The notes: generated by a model not told the origin, from the letters alone. Shown: positions 53,542-63,075, numbered from the stretch's first letter. The stretch: DNA of 64,000 nt from Halalkalibaculum roseum (GCF_011059145.1 NZ_JAALLT010000004.1:671716-735715); one strand, 5' to 3'. Made by a program: numbers and translations.

Positions 53542-55500
53542 ATGGTAACTGAAAACATACGTCTTCTGGCTGCAATCATGTTTGCGGATATGGTTGGGTA
53601 CACCGAATTGATGCAGCAGGACGAAGAGCAGGCAAAAAAGAACCGCGATCACCAGCGCGCCGTATTGGAAGATTGCATTCTGCTGCATCGCGGAAATGTA
53701 ATACAGTATTATGGGGATGGTAGCCTGAGTATTTTCGGTAGCGCCATCGAAGCAGTAAAATGTGCCATAGCCATTCAGAAACGTCTTCAGAAGGAGCCAA
53801 AGGTACCGCTCCGAATAGGTTTGCATCTGGGCGATATCGTTTATGATGATGAAGGAGCATATGGTGATGCCGTGAACCTGGCAGCGCGCATCGAATCACT
53901 CGCCTCTCCGGGAAGCGTAATGATGAGCGACCGGGTGAATGATGAGCTTTTGAGCCATCCGGGAATAGAAACGGTCAGTTTAGGCAAGCACTATCTTAAG
54001 CACATTAAACGTGCCGTGGAAGTCTTTGCCGTTAAGCAGAAGGGACTTTCGGTACCCACGCTCTCCAGCATCAAGGCACAGACGGGTAGTTCATCGCGTA
54101 GTATTGCCGTGCTGCCTTTTGTGAATATGAGCGGCAATGTAGAGAATGAATATTTTAGTGACGGGATCACCGAAGAGATCATTAATGCCCTGGCTCGTGT
54201 AGAGGGACTGAATGTGACCTCTAGAACATCGGCCTTTGCTTTTAAACAGAAGAATAAAGATATCCGTGATATTGGGACAGAACTCAATGTAAGTCATGTA
54301 CTGGAAGGAAGCGTGCGGCGCTCGGCAAACCAGGTACGTATTACTGCCCAGTTGATTAACACAAGTGACGGTTTTCATATTTGGTCGGAAGTATTCGACA
54401 GGGATTTGGAGGATATTTTTCAGGTACAGGATGAAATTTCCAAAAAGATCACAGCCAAGCTAAAGGAAAATGTTAAAGAAATTGCCGCACCCGAGAAGCT
54501 GGTTCAGCAGAGCACCGATAATGTTCGCGCCTATAACCACTACCTGAAGGGTAAGTACTACTGGCATAAATGGACTTCGGAAGCGGTACTGAAAAGCATT
54601 AAACAGTTCGAGGAGGCTATAGAGTTATGTCCCGATTACTCCGAAGCCTATGCCGGACTGGCGATGTCGTATTCCTATCTGGGAGCAATAGGACAGATGC
54701 CATCCCATATAGCTTATGAAAAAGCGGAGAAAGCTGCACTGAAATCCCTTGAATATGATGACCGCATTTCCGCTTCACATACGGCCCTGGCACTGGTGAA
54801 AGTATTGCTTCACTGGGATTTCAAAGGTGCCGCAAAGCATTTTGAGAAAGCCCTGGCCTTGGGCCCTGAGTCTCCGAATGTAAAGCAGGCCTATGCCCTC
54901 TTTTTAAAGGTACAGGGTAAGAACAAACAGGCTATCCGTATTCTTAAAGAAGCACTGGTTCAGGACCCTTTTTCCCTGACCATCAATTCAGACCTGGCAA
55001 GAGCCTATCTCAATGCCGGCAAAAACAAGAAAGCTCTGGAGCAGTTTAATAAAACGCTCGACCTTGACGCCAATTTCCGTACGGCCATTGAAGGAAAGGG
55101 ATGGGCTTACGTGGCACTGGGCGAGTATGAAAAGGCGGAAGAGATCTTTGAGGATTATCGAAAATCAGTAGGTCATAAGCTGAAAGGAATTACGCAACTG
55201 GGATATATTTACGGGAAACTTGGCAAGGAAAAAAAGGCCGAAAAGATATTGGAACTGTTGAAACAGCGGGAGAAAGAAGATACAGAGATATCTCTGGCTA
55301 TGGATTTCGCAGTAGTTCACCTCGGGATGGGGAATAAAGAGAAAGTATTCGAATACCTGCAGCAGGCATTTGATGAGCACCTCGGCGGCATTTTGTTTAT
55401 CAAGACAAATCCTATTTGGGAGGATATCCGGGACGATGAACGCTTTGACAAGCTCGTGGATGCCATCGGATTAAACGAAAACCAGCTGGTGATAATTTAA
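53542..55500 (+). CDS. Class III nucleotide cyclase fused to TolB-like and TPR regions
   Basis: This 652-residue cytoplasmic protein has a cyclase homology domain at residues 7-170. Metal aspartates D16 (FADMVGYT) and D59 (YYGDGSL) are present, as are N and R in GDAVNLAARIES. The purine-selecting lysine position of adenylyl cyclases is Gln here (NVIQYYGDG), and the matching Asp position reads Gly (DEGAYGD). Residues 190-310 are the TolB/FlgO-like segment usual in cyclase-TPR proteins (AVLPFVNMSGNVENEYFSDG), followed by six or more TPRs. It precedes a PycTM-type effector by 67 bp, so a pyrimidine or other cyclic nucleotide product is plausible. Purine product activity is not excluded. Confidence 0.88.
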   Translation: MVTENIRLLAAIMFADMVGYTELMQQDEEQAKKNRDHQRAVLEDCILLHRGNVIQYYGDGSLSIFGSAIEAVKCAIAIQKRLQKEPKVPLRIGLHLGDIVYDDEGAYGDAVNLAARIESLASPGSVMMSDRVNDELLSHPGIETVSLGKHYLKHIKRAVEVFAVKQKGLSVPTLSSIKAQTGSSSRSIAVLPFVNMSGNVENEYFSDGITEEIINALARVEGLNVTSRTSAFAFKQKNKDIRDIGTELNVSHVLEGSVRRSANQVRITAQLINTSDGFHIWSEVFDRDLEDIFQVQDEISKKITAKLKENVKEIAAPEKLVQQSTDNVRAYNHYLKGKYYWHKWTSEAVLKSIKQFEEAIELCPDYSEAYAGLAMSYSYLGAIGQMPSHIAYEKAEKAALKSLEYDDRISASHTALALVKVLLHWDFKGAAKHFEKALALGPESPNVKQAYALFLKVQGKNKQAIRILKEALVQDPFSLTINSDLARAYLNAGKNKKALEQFNKTLDLDANFRTAIEGKGWAYVALGEYEKAEEIFEDYRKSVGHKLKGITQLGYIYGKLGKEKKAEKILELLKQREKEDTEISLAMDFAVVHLGMGNKEKVFEYLQQAFDEHLGGILFIKTNPIWEDIRDDERFDKLVDAIGLNENQLVII

Positions 55501-55567
55501 TTTAAAAGAGAGTATTTTGATTCAGATTCTTTTATATATATTCCATATTTGAATAAGGGGAAACGTG

Positions 55568-56230
55568 ATGGAAGAAGAAAAACAGTCGTCCGCAAAAGCG
55601 GGAAATGGTGGTTCCGGTGGTAAAGCCGAAAACAGCAACGGTGCCTCCGGGGAAAACGATTACAGAACGGAAAAAGATAAAAAGCTGGGCTCCCGGAAGC
55701 GCGGCATATCGGATATGTTTCGTACCTCGTATCGTACGCATGTTGAGCTGAGTGCGATAGCTGACAACAAGTCAAACATCATGATCAGCATCAACGGGAT
55801 CATCATATCCATTATCATTGCCTCCATTTCGCCCAAGCTGGATGCCAATATTTGGCTGCTCTGGCCAACTGCCGCCTTGCTGGTGTCCTGTCTGGGTTCG
55901 CTGGTATATGCTATTCGTGCCGCCCGTCCACGGGTGAGCAAGGAGCCCGTTACGCTGGATGATGTTCGTGCCAATCGCGCCAATATTCTCTTTTTCGGTA
56001 ACTATCACAATATGGAAAGAGCCGAGTTTGTAGAGGGCATTGAAGAATTGATGGTGGATGAACAGAGGTTGTATGATTCCATGGCTCGCGACCTTTATGG
56101 CTTGGGCAGTGTGCTTGCCCGCAAATACGAGTTGCTACGGGTGTCATACAATATATTTATGTTCGGCATCATTGTGGGGGTATTTCTATTTCTGGGTGTG
56201 TTTTTCACCATCCCGTCGATGGGTATTTAA
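55568..56230 (+). CDS. Pycsar-type transmembrane effector (DUF5706/PycTM)
   Basis: This 220-residue membrane protein has a Gly/Ser-rich charged N-tail of about 45 residues, then the PycTM/DUF5706 domain. It opens MFRTSYRTHVELSAIADNKS, followed by TM1 (ISINGIIISIIIAS), TM2 (about residues 96-116), the segment NILFFGNYHNMERAEFVEGI, RDLYGLGSVLARKYELLR, and TM3 near the C-terminus. In Pycsar defence, such effectors respond to cyclic CMP or UMP and damage the membrane. The upstream gene encodes a nucleotide cyclase on the same strand. AGGGG lies 7 bp before the ATG. Many PycTM homologues lack a cyclase neighbour, so this pairing is informative. Confidence 0.88.
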   Translation: MEEEKQSSAKAGNGGSGGKAENSNGASGENDYRTEKDKKLGSRKRGISDMFRTSYRTHVELSAIADNKSNIMISINGIIISIIIASISPKLDANIWLLWPTAALLVSCLGSLVYAIRAARPRVSKEPVTLDDVRANRANILFFGNYHNMERAEFVEGIEELMVDEQRLYDSMARDLYGLGSVLARKYELLRVSYNIFMFGIIVGVFLFLGVFFTIPSMGI

Positions 56231-56292
56231 AGATTGAAATAGAAGCGGTTATAGAATGCCCTGCTTATTTATTAAGCCAGAAAGGGATTGCA

Positions 56293-57750
56293 TCATTTTG
56301 AGTAACCGGCCTTTAATTCGTTGATCTTCTTTTCCAAAATCTCAAGCACCAGCTCGATATCTTCAAGATGGGTACGAAAACTCAGTACGGCTAGTCGCAG
56401 GTAAACAGTATCTTCGATACTGGTTGAGGATAGAAAAACCCTGCCGTCTTTGTGCAAGGCATCGACCAGCTTTTTATTGAATTTATTGGTATCGGCATCT
56501 CTGTGTGAGGGGACGTAACGGAAAAACATCACCGATAGCTCCGGTTCAGGTCCAACTTCAATCCCTTCAATTTTTTGAACCTCCTGATAAAAGTAATTCG
56601 TCAAAGCAAGTTTTTCGTTGAGTGCTGCACGAAAAGGTTTAACTCCGAAGAGTTTCAGCGGCAGCCACATTCGGAGTCCACGGAAGTGTTTGGAAAGCTC
56701 GGGAGACAAGTCAGCCGGGGAGAGTTCATCGGTTGCCGATAGGGTATCCTGCAGATAGTTGGCCGTCATATGCTGAGAGTCGTACAGCTTTTGAACATCC
56801 CTGACCAGAAGTGCACCCGATCCGTAGGGAAGGAATAACCCTTTGTGGGGGTCAATGGTTACCGAGTCGGCTTTCTCAATACCTTTCATCTTTTGTTTTC
56901 CCCGCTTGGTAAGAAGAAAGAAACCCCCATAAGCGGCATCGACATGTAGCCAGATGCTGTGTTTTTCAGCGATGCCTGCAATATCCTCGAGGGGATCGAC
57001 GGCACCGAGATCGGTAGTGCCGGCGGATGCAAATATGATAAGAGGTATCAACCCCTCTCTCTTATCCTCTTCAATCCTCTCATCAAGCACTTGCGGTTTC
57101 ATACGGTACCGGTCATCCATTTCAATGGTACGCATGGTGGCATCAGCAAGCCCTCCAAACTTTATGGCTTTAATGACACAATGATGTACCTGCCGGGTGG
57201 TATATATGACCGCATTCTCAAAGTCTTTCGATGAGATGCCTGAATGATCCCTGGCGGTAACGAGTCCGGTGAGGTTTGCAATAGAGCCGCCGGATGACAA
57301 GTTACCCCCCGAGCTTTCCGGGTAACCTATCAGATCACACATCCAGCGAATACACATATTTTCTATACGAACGGCGCCGGGTGACGAAAAAAACACCCCG
57401 GCATAGCGGTTACTTACTGCGGCCAGAAAATCTGCCAGGGCCGAAGGGTAAACCCCGCCACCGGGAATATAACCCATATGCCTGCCTGAAGCCGGATTCA
57501 AACCGGCACTATCTACCTGGTCCTCAATCAGATTTAGGAGGTCCTTAAGTTCAGTAGAATGCTCTGAAAAAGGATGGTTGCGTATTTCCGATGCTTTATC
57601 GTCAGTTTCTATAAATGACTTCTTGTTGGGAAGGTCTTCCAGAAAGTTCTGACCATAGTGCATCACCTTTGCCGTCATACTAATTCGATCTTTAAAATCG
57701 GGCTCCAGCTTTCTTGCTTCCTTTTCCAGCTCTTTTATCTGATTTTTCAT
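56293..57750 (-). CDS. PLP-dependent decarboxylase/aminotransferase superfamily enzyme
   Basis: This 485-residue cytosolic PLP enzyme has the Schiff-base lysine K303 in VTIDPHKGLFLPYG, D271 in WLHVDAAYGGFF, and SSGGSIANLTGLVTARD for phosphate binding. It fits the aromatic-L-amino-acid decarboxylase-like family, with GVYPSALADFLAAVSNRYAG near the N-terminus. It is more similar in layout to tyrosine/tryptophan-type decarboxylases than the enzyme at 33.0 kb. The ATG beginning MKNQIKELEKEA was used, since the in-frame extension upstream lacks conserved features. Confidence 0.88.
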   Translation of the reverse strand: MKNQIKELEKEARKLEPDFKDRISMTAKVMHYGQNFLEDLPNKKSFIETDDKASEIRNHPFSEHSTELKDLLNLIEDQVDSAGLNPASGRHMGYIPGGGVYPSALADFLAAVSNRYAGVFFSSPGAVRIENMCIRWMCDLIGYPESSGGNLSSGGSIANLTGLVTARDHSGISSKDFENAVIYTTRQVHHCVIKAIKFGGLADATMRTIEMDDRYRMKPQVLDERIEEDKREGLIPLIIFASAGTTDLGAVDPLEDIAGIAEKHSIWLHVDAAYGGFFLLTKRGKQKMKGIEKADSVTIDPHKGLFLPYGSGALLVRDVQKLYDSQHMTANYLQDTLSATDELSPADLSPELSKHFRGLRMWLPLKLFGVKPFRAALNEKLALTNYFYQEVQKIEGIEVGPEPELSVMFFRYVPSHRDADTNKFNKKLVDALHKDGRVFLSSTSIEDTVYLRLAVLSFRTHLEDIELVLEILEKKINELKAGYSK

Positions 57751-57941
57751 CCTAAAATAAAATATTGAGTATCTGCATTGATTGCCTTTTATGCCTTTGA
57801 TACCTAAAAAAACTAATGGGAAAAACGAAAACCGTATCCGCGAATCCCGAACACGGCACATTGAATAGCTGCTGGTCTATGTATTAAAGGTATTCAACTT
57901 TTTACTGCTTGCTAAAGCGCATGGATAGACTTCACCGGGTA

Positions 57942-58151
57942 TTAGTCGGTCTCGCCGTACTCTTCCTTAAAGGCATTTTTAATGCGCTGATTCATATGCC
58001 TTTTATAATTTTCATATTCGTATTTTCGAATGGTAAAGCTCGAGCGGTAATTCCCATCATTACAAACAACGGAATACTTGTTCGGTTTTTCCGTCTCTTC
58101 AATAGTGACTTCAATATCACCAAGCTTGTATTTTTCTACGAGGTCAGGCAT
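57942..58151 (-). CDS. Small protein of unknown function
   Basis: This 69-residue protein begins MPDLVEKYKLGDIEVTIEET and ends in a basic helical tail, with no membrane segment. The longer in-frame extension is AT-rich and hydrophobic and is not preferred. I recognise no family. It looks real by codon pattern and lies upstream of the kinase gene, divergently. Confidence 0.5.
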   Translation of the reverse strand: MPDLVEKYKLGDIEVTIEETEKPNKYSVVCNDGNYRSSFTIRKYEYENYKRHMNQRIKNAFKEEYGETD

Positions 58152-58335
58152 ATATATATATTTGTTTTTTAGGATGCAGAATATAACAATTATTTGTCTA
58201 AATAGACTCAATCAGGACCTGTAGGCAGGCTGACGGGAATGATTTTTTGAGCTCTCAGCTTTTTTGACGAAACTTCTATACTTATAAGGGCATCGACCTA
58301 CCGGCATCGTTCATCAATGCCTATTTATTTCTTTT

Positions 58336-60318
58336 ATGGAAAATAAAAAATATACCTATTACGGCAATCAATTTAAGGCCAGGGTGGCTCTTGCAGCCTT
58401 AAAGGGCACGCCATTATCCGAATTGTCCGAGGAACATGAAGTGTCGGAGCAGGAAATAAAAAGTTGGGTAAAACGCCTGGAAGATAGAGCCGAATTGATT
58501 TTTCTGGAGGAAGAGGAGGAGAGGTCCTTCCCGGATACGGTGGATTCGGAAATCAGGGATTACGCTGCCCTTCTAAGAACGACTCTGGAGGCCACTCCAA
58601 ACGGCATTCTGGTAGTTGATTTGGATATGAATATCATTGCTTACAACAACTACTGTCTTAAGATGTGGCAGGTGCCGGAACATGTAGCGGCTATCGGGAA
58701 GCTTGACAAGGTGATGGAATATATCTTGCCCCAATTGAAGTACCCGGAAAAGTATAAAGAAGATTTTAAAAGCATTTACGAGAATCCCGAGGCAGAAAAC
58801 CGGAAGATACTGGAATTTAAAGACGGAAGAGTCTTCCAGAGGCACTCCATTCCATTCTTACAATCCGGTGAAATAAAAGGACGTGTAACGAGCTTTGCAG
58901 ATATCACCGATTTTAAACAGGCCCAGGATAAACTTGAGCGATTCAGCAATTTGCTGAACTCTATTACCACCAATGTCAATGAAGGCATTTTAAGAAGTAC
59001 TCCTGAAAAAGGACTGATATTTGTTAATGACGCTTTTGTAAGAATGTTCGGGTATGATTCGAAGAAAGAGGTACTTCAGATAAAACCGGAACAGTTTTAT
59101 GCTGATCAGAAACACCGGTGGGAGCTGGTTGAAATACTGAAACAGAAAGGAAAGATCAGAAATGAAGAAGTACTTTTTAAGCGTAAAGACGGCTCTACAT
59201 TCTATGGTCTTGAGAATTGTACCATCTCCAAAGAAGGAGACCAGATTTATATTGATGCTGTTATTAACGACATTAATGAGCGAAAGATAACGGAAGAAGC
59301 GTTACGAGAAAGTGAAGAGAAGTATCGTACTATTTTGGAAAATATTGAAGACGGATACTTTGAGACGGATCTGGAAGGTAATTTCACGTTTGTAAACCCG
59401 GCAGTATCAAAAATTCTAGGATATTCAGAAAGCGAGCTTCTGGGCATGAATAATCGGGAATACATGGACGATGAAAATGCAAAAAAAGTGTTCAGTACCT
59501 TTAACGAAGTCTTCAGAAACGGGGTGCCTCAAAAAGGATTTGACTGGATGCTACAGAAGAGCGACGGCAGCAAGATTTATGTAGAGGCTTCCTTCAATTT
59601 ACGAAGAGATGCAGAGGGAGAACCCATTGGATTCAGGGGAATAGTCAGGGATATTACAAATCGTAAAGAGAGAGAGGAAAAGATCAAGGATTCCCTCCGT
59701 GAAAAGGAAGTACTGTTAGGTGAAATTCATCATCGTGTTAAAAATAATCTCGCAGTAATTTCGGGGTTGCTATATCTGCAAGCCGAAAAAACAGAACTTG
59801 AAGCCGGTCGGAACCTGCTGCAACAGAGCCAGGGTCGTATCAACTCAATGGCTTTAATTCATGAGCTGTTGTACGAGAATCAGAATTTTTCAGGCATTGA
59901 TCCCGGCAAGTACATCGAACAGCTAATTAATCACATTAGCAGCAACCTGAATGTTAGGGATAAGGATATCGCCATTTCAGTTCAAACTGCCGATCTTCAA
60001 CTGGATATGAATAATGCCATACCCTGTGCGCTGCTTATTAATGAATTGTTGACCAACGCCTATAAATATGCCTTTACCGGCAGGGACGAAGGTAGAATTT
60101 CTGTTACTATTTACCGTGAAGAGGGATACAATCATATCGAGGTTAAGGATGACGGCGTTGGTATTCCCGATTCCTATATCAGGGGTGAGGGTGAAGAGGG
60201 ACTGGGTATGAGCTTGGTACGCATACTCACTCAGCAGTTAAAAGGCACCCTGTCTATTGAAAATGATAACGGTACCCAATTCAGGATCTCTTTCCCGGCC
60301 GAACGGGATATGGAATGA
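58336..60318 (+). CDS. PAS sensor histidine kinase with transposase-like N-terminal HTH
   Basis: This 660-residue soluble kinase starts with an IS3/IS911 OrfA-like HTH at residues 10-52 (FKARVALAALKGTPLSELSE, EHEVSEQEIKSWVKRL, RAELIF). Three PAS domains follow at about 79-195, 205-315 and 328-445 (each ending in ADITDFK, NDINERK or RDITNRK-type motifs). The dimer/phosphoacceptor helix is HisKA_2 type (EIHHRVKNNLAVISGLLYLQ, H465/H466), with an ATPase domain ending near residue 655 (GVGIPD, GLGMSLV). There is no transmembrane helix. No response regulator is adjacent. It is convergent with the SulP gene, with 12 bp between the stops. Confidence 0.88.
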   Translation: MENKKYTYYGNQFKARVALAALKGTPLSELSEEHEVSEQEIKSWVKRLEDRAELIFLEEEEERSFPDTVDSEIRDYAALLRTTLEATPNGILVVDLDMNIIAYNNYCLKMWQVPEHVAAIGKLDKVMEYILPQLKYPEKYKEDFKSIYENPEAENRKILEFKDGRVFQRHSIPFLQSGEIKGRVTSFADITDFKQAQDKLERFSNLLNSITTNVNEGILRSTPEKGLIFVNDAFVRMFGYDSKKEVLQIKPEQFYADQKHRWELVEILKQKGKIRNEEVLFKRKDGSTFYGLENCTISKEGDQIYIDAVINDINERKITEEALRESEEKYRTILENIEDGYFETDLEGNFTFVNPAVSKILGYSESELLGMNNREYMDDENAKKVFSTFNEVFRNGVPQKGFDWMLQKSDGSKIYVEASFNLRRDAEGEPIGFRGIVRDITNRKEREEKIKDSLREKEVLLGEIHHRVKNNLAVISGLLYLQAEKTELEAGRNLLQQSQGRINSMALIHELLYENQNFSGIDPGKYIEQLINHISSNLNVRDKDIAISVQTADLQLDMNNAIPCALLINELLTNAYKYAFTGRDEGRISVTIYREEGYNHIEVKDDGVGIPDSYIRGEGEEGLGMSLVRILTQQLKGTLSIENDNGTQFRISFPAERDME

Positions 60319-60330
60319 GAGGTATTTTTT

Positions 60331-62094
60331 CTACTTGAGGTGGGAAGGTACTTCCACTTCTTCTTCAAGGTTCGAAACAGCCTTGTTGATGTCCAGGTAA
60401 AAGTTCTCCTCTCCTAGCAGCTCCACCAGTCCGGAACGTTGAAAGAGGTCACGAACGGGACCTTTCACATTCGCAAAAATGACGTCGATATCCCGGTTGT
60501 GATACTCGTCGATAAGCTCCCTAAGGGCATGCAGGGCACTGGAGTCGACTTCGTTGATGCCGTTGGCGTCGATAATAACCTGTTCGAGATTTTTTTCGCT
60601 AACAATTTCCAGCTCCTCCAGTTTCTCTTTCATAAACTCAATATTGGCAAAATAGAGGGTTGAGTCGATGCGTACGATAATGGTATTGCTCTGGGTTTTA
60701 GCATCGGGGTAGCGTTCAAGATCACGGTATTTGTCTGTTTCAGGGATACGACCCAGCATTACGATATTGGGATGGCTGCTATTGTAGATCACGATAATGA
60801 GTGAGAGGATCACCCCGATTCCTATCCCCTCCAGAATGCCAAATGCCAGGGTTGATACAAAGGTTAGGATGAGTAATGCCAATTCCCGTCGTCTGACTTT
60901 CCAAAGAAAAGTGACCTCTTCCCAGTCAATGAGGCCGGGGACGGCGGTTAAAATAATTGCTGCCAGCACCGTTTTGGGTAGATAGTAGATCAGGGGTGTA
61001 AGAAAAAGTACGGTAAGCGTTACCAAAAGTGCGCTAACCACCAAAGAAATACTGGTCTTGGCACGATTCTCATCGTTAACGATGGTCCGTGAAAAACTTC
61101 CCGCCACGGGATATGCCTGGAATAAAGATCCGATCATATTTGCCAGTCCAAGGCTGTAAAGCTCCTGGTTGGAGTCAACTTTGTAGTTGGGATTCCGCTT
61201 AACCATAGTTTTGGCGAGTGCTATAGACTGTGTAAATCCCAGAAAGGCAACCGCCAGAATGGTTGGAGCCATAGGCCCGAATGGAAAGTTCGGCCCAAAG
61301 GGAAAGTCCAGAATGTCGGGTATGATAGGCTTGGGAAATCCCTCCGATACACTGCCTACAATCGCTACGCCGGATTCTTCGAGGTTAAAATACCAGACCC
61401 CTGCGATCGCCGCTAAAACAGTAACCAGCTGAATGGGAAAAGAAGGTTTCCACTTTTTCATGACCCAAATGATAAGTATAGCACCCATGCCGACACTGAA
61501 GGTAAGGAGATGAATTTCCTGCCAGTTTGAGAAAACCTCCGAAAGAGTTCTATAGATGTATTTGCTCTGGGGCAAATCCATTCCAAGCAGGTTTTCAAGT
61601 TGACTTGCCCCGATGATAAAAGCAGCGGCTGAAGTAAATCCGCTCAATACCGGACTTGAAATGAAGTTCATAAGAAAGCCTAGGCGAAAAGCTCCCATCA
61701 AGATTTGTGTAATGCCGACAAAAAATGCCAGCGTGATTGCCAGACTTATATATTCTTGGGTACCGGCTTCAGCAACACTTCCGACACCGGTAGCAACAAG
61801 TAAGGAGATGATCGCTACAGGTCCGATAGCCAGCTGTCTTGAGGTACCGAAAACGGCGTATATGGCAAGTGGGATAATGGAGGCATAAAGCCCGTAAATT
61901 GCCGGGAGTCCGGCGATGATAGCATAGGCCATGCTCTGCGGGATAAGCAAAACACCGACCGTTAGACCGGCACGGAAGTCTTTCTTGAGATCCGGAAGAT
62001 GATATTCCGGCAGCCAGTCAGAAATGGGAATGTGGCGCTTCAGCAGCGACTTATTCTCTGCCGAGTACTTCTTTTTTTTGTTGTCCTTGCTCAT
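60331..62094 (-). CDS. SulP-family anion transporter with STAS domain
   Basis: This 587-residue permease has 10-12 membrane helices opening PDLKKDFRAGLTVGVLLIPQ, a family mark, with AGLPAIYGLYASIIPLAIYA. Residues about 455-575 form a cytoplasmic STAS domain (FANIEFMKEKLEELE, then VIIDANGINEVDSSALHALR). It imports sulfate, bicarbonate or a similar anion. A carbonic anhydrase gene lies about 1 kb away, so bicarbonate is worth considering, but this is not established. Confidence 0.93.
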   Translation of the reverse strand: MSKDNKKKKYSAENKSLLKRHIPISDWLPEYHLPDLKKDFRAGLTVGVLLIPQSMAYAIIAGLPAIYGLYASIIPLAIYAVFGTSRQLAIGPVAIISLLVATGVGSVAEAGTQEYISLAITLAFFVGITQILMGAFRLGFLMNFISSPVLSGFTSAAAFIIGASQLENLLGMDLPQSKYIYRTLSEVFSNWQEIHLLTFSVGMGAILIIWVMKKWKPSFPIQLVTVLAAIAGVWYFNLEESGVAIVGSVSEGFPKPIIPDILDFPFGPNFPFGPMAPTILAVAFLGFTQSIALAKTMVKRNPNYKVDSNQELYSLGLANMIGSLFQAYPVAGSFSRTIVNDENRAKTSISLVVSALLVTLTVLFLTPLIYYLPKTVLAAIILTAVPGLIDWEEVTFLWKVRRRELALLILTFVSTLAFGILEGIGIGVILSLIIVIYNSSHPNIVMLGRIPETDKYRDLERYPDAKTQSNTIIVRIDSTLYFANIEFMKEKLEELEIVSEKNLEQVIIDANGINEVDSSALHALRELIDEYHNRDIDVIFANVKGPVRDLFQRSGLVELLGEENFYLDINKAVSNLEEEVEVPSHLK

Positions 62095-62201
62095 CTGCTA
62101 CTTGCTTTACGAATGTATCTAAGAAAAATAAATTTGCTTTAGATAGCAACAGAGTCACCGTTCATAACAAAAAATTGGAGTGATGTGATTCTTGCTAAGG
62201 T

Positions 62202-62750
62202 TCAGTGGGGTATGAATTTGGGAGGCACCTTCTCAACCAGCCAAATCCCGGGTTCGCTTTCCGATCGATAAAAAGGGTATCCTGACCGGTGCATTCTTCC
62301 GGCCTCAACGGAGAGCACTACCGGACGCCCGTGGCGTTGTCCGATGGTTTGAGCGTCCTCTTCATGCTCCGAGAGATGAACAAAGTTGCGGCTTCCTGAA
62401 TGAATGCCCTGTTTTTTAATGCTCTCAAGGTTTTTGCGTGCAGTACCATGATAGAGTGTATTCGGGGGTTCTTGTGGAGTAAGGGACAAATTCACATCGA
62501 TAGAGTGACCGTAACCCGCGCGGATATACTTACCGTCTTCGGAAACTGTGAAGCGGTTTTTGGTACCGTTATCTATGACATACTGCAGTTTCTCGCGGGT
62601 GAGTGACTTTCCTTCCTGACCGGATTTTTCAATTAAAGAGTCAATATGCGCCCAACCGTGCTCATCCAGTTCCAGTTCGATGCTTTCGGGATGGTGGCGC
62701 AAAACGAAGCTCAGAAATTTGCTGATTTCGGTGAGGTGCTCTTTGTTCAA
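62202..62750 (-). CDS. kptA: RNA 2'-phosphotransferase (Tpt1/KptA)
   Basis: This 182-residue enzyme transfers an internal RNA 2'-phosphate to NAD+. The N-terminal winged helix carries SKFLSFVLRHHPESIELELD with R18 and H19, matching the catalytic Arg-His of family members. LYHGTARKNLESIKKQGI and RHGRPVVLSVEA form the ART-like half. The bacterial substrate is unclear because tRNA splicing of the fungal kind is absent; roles in RNA repair or ADP-ribosylation of RNA ends have been suggested. Confidence 0.94.
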   Translation of the reverse strand: MNKEHLTEISKFLSFVLRHHPESIELELDEHGWAHIDSLIEKSGQEGKSLTREKLQYVIDNGTKNRFTVSEDGKYIRAGYGHSIDVNLSLTPQEPPNTLYHGTARKNLESIKKQGIHSGSRNFVHLSEHEEDAQTIGQRHGRPVVLSVEAGRMHRSGYPFYRSESEPGIWLVEKVPPKFIPH

Positions 62751-63075
62751 GGCAGTTTATTCGTTTATGAATTATGGTTTATAACCTAACACTGTGTTTT
62801 ATGATAGTTTAAAGGCGGCATGTGGGGTCTAGGTTAGTTTCTAAATTACCTCAATCAAACAGGATCTTACAATTCCAAAATGAAGAAGCAGTCCACATCA
62901 AAAAACCATATTTGAGAAATATAAAGTAGTTGAATTTCCAGAATGCGTCACCACTGCTGATCATTAACCATCGAAGTATAAGTATCATCAATTCAAGGAA
63001 TCTAACCTATAGGGAATGCTGAACCTCTAAATATGTATTATGTTTGTTCACTCTTCTAAAAAAAATCATATAGTT
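62751..63075. other. Intergenic region, no supported feature
   Basis: About 325 bp between the divergent kptA and carbonic anhydrase genes. It is AT-rich and must hold two promoters, but I see no palindrome, terminator or ORF I can support. Confidence 0.6.
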
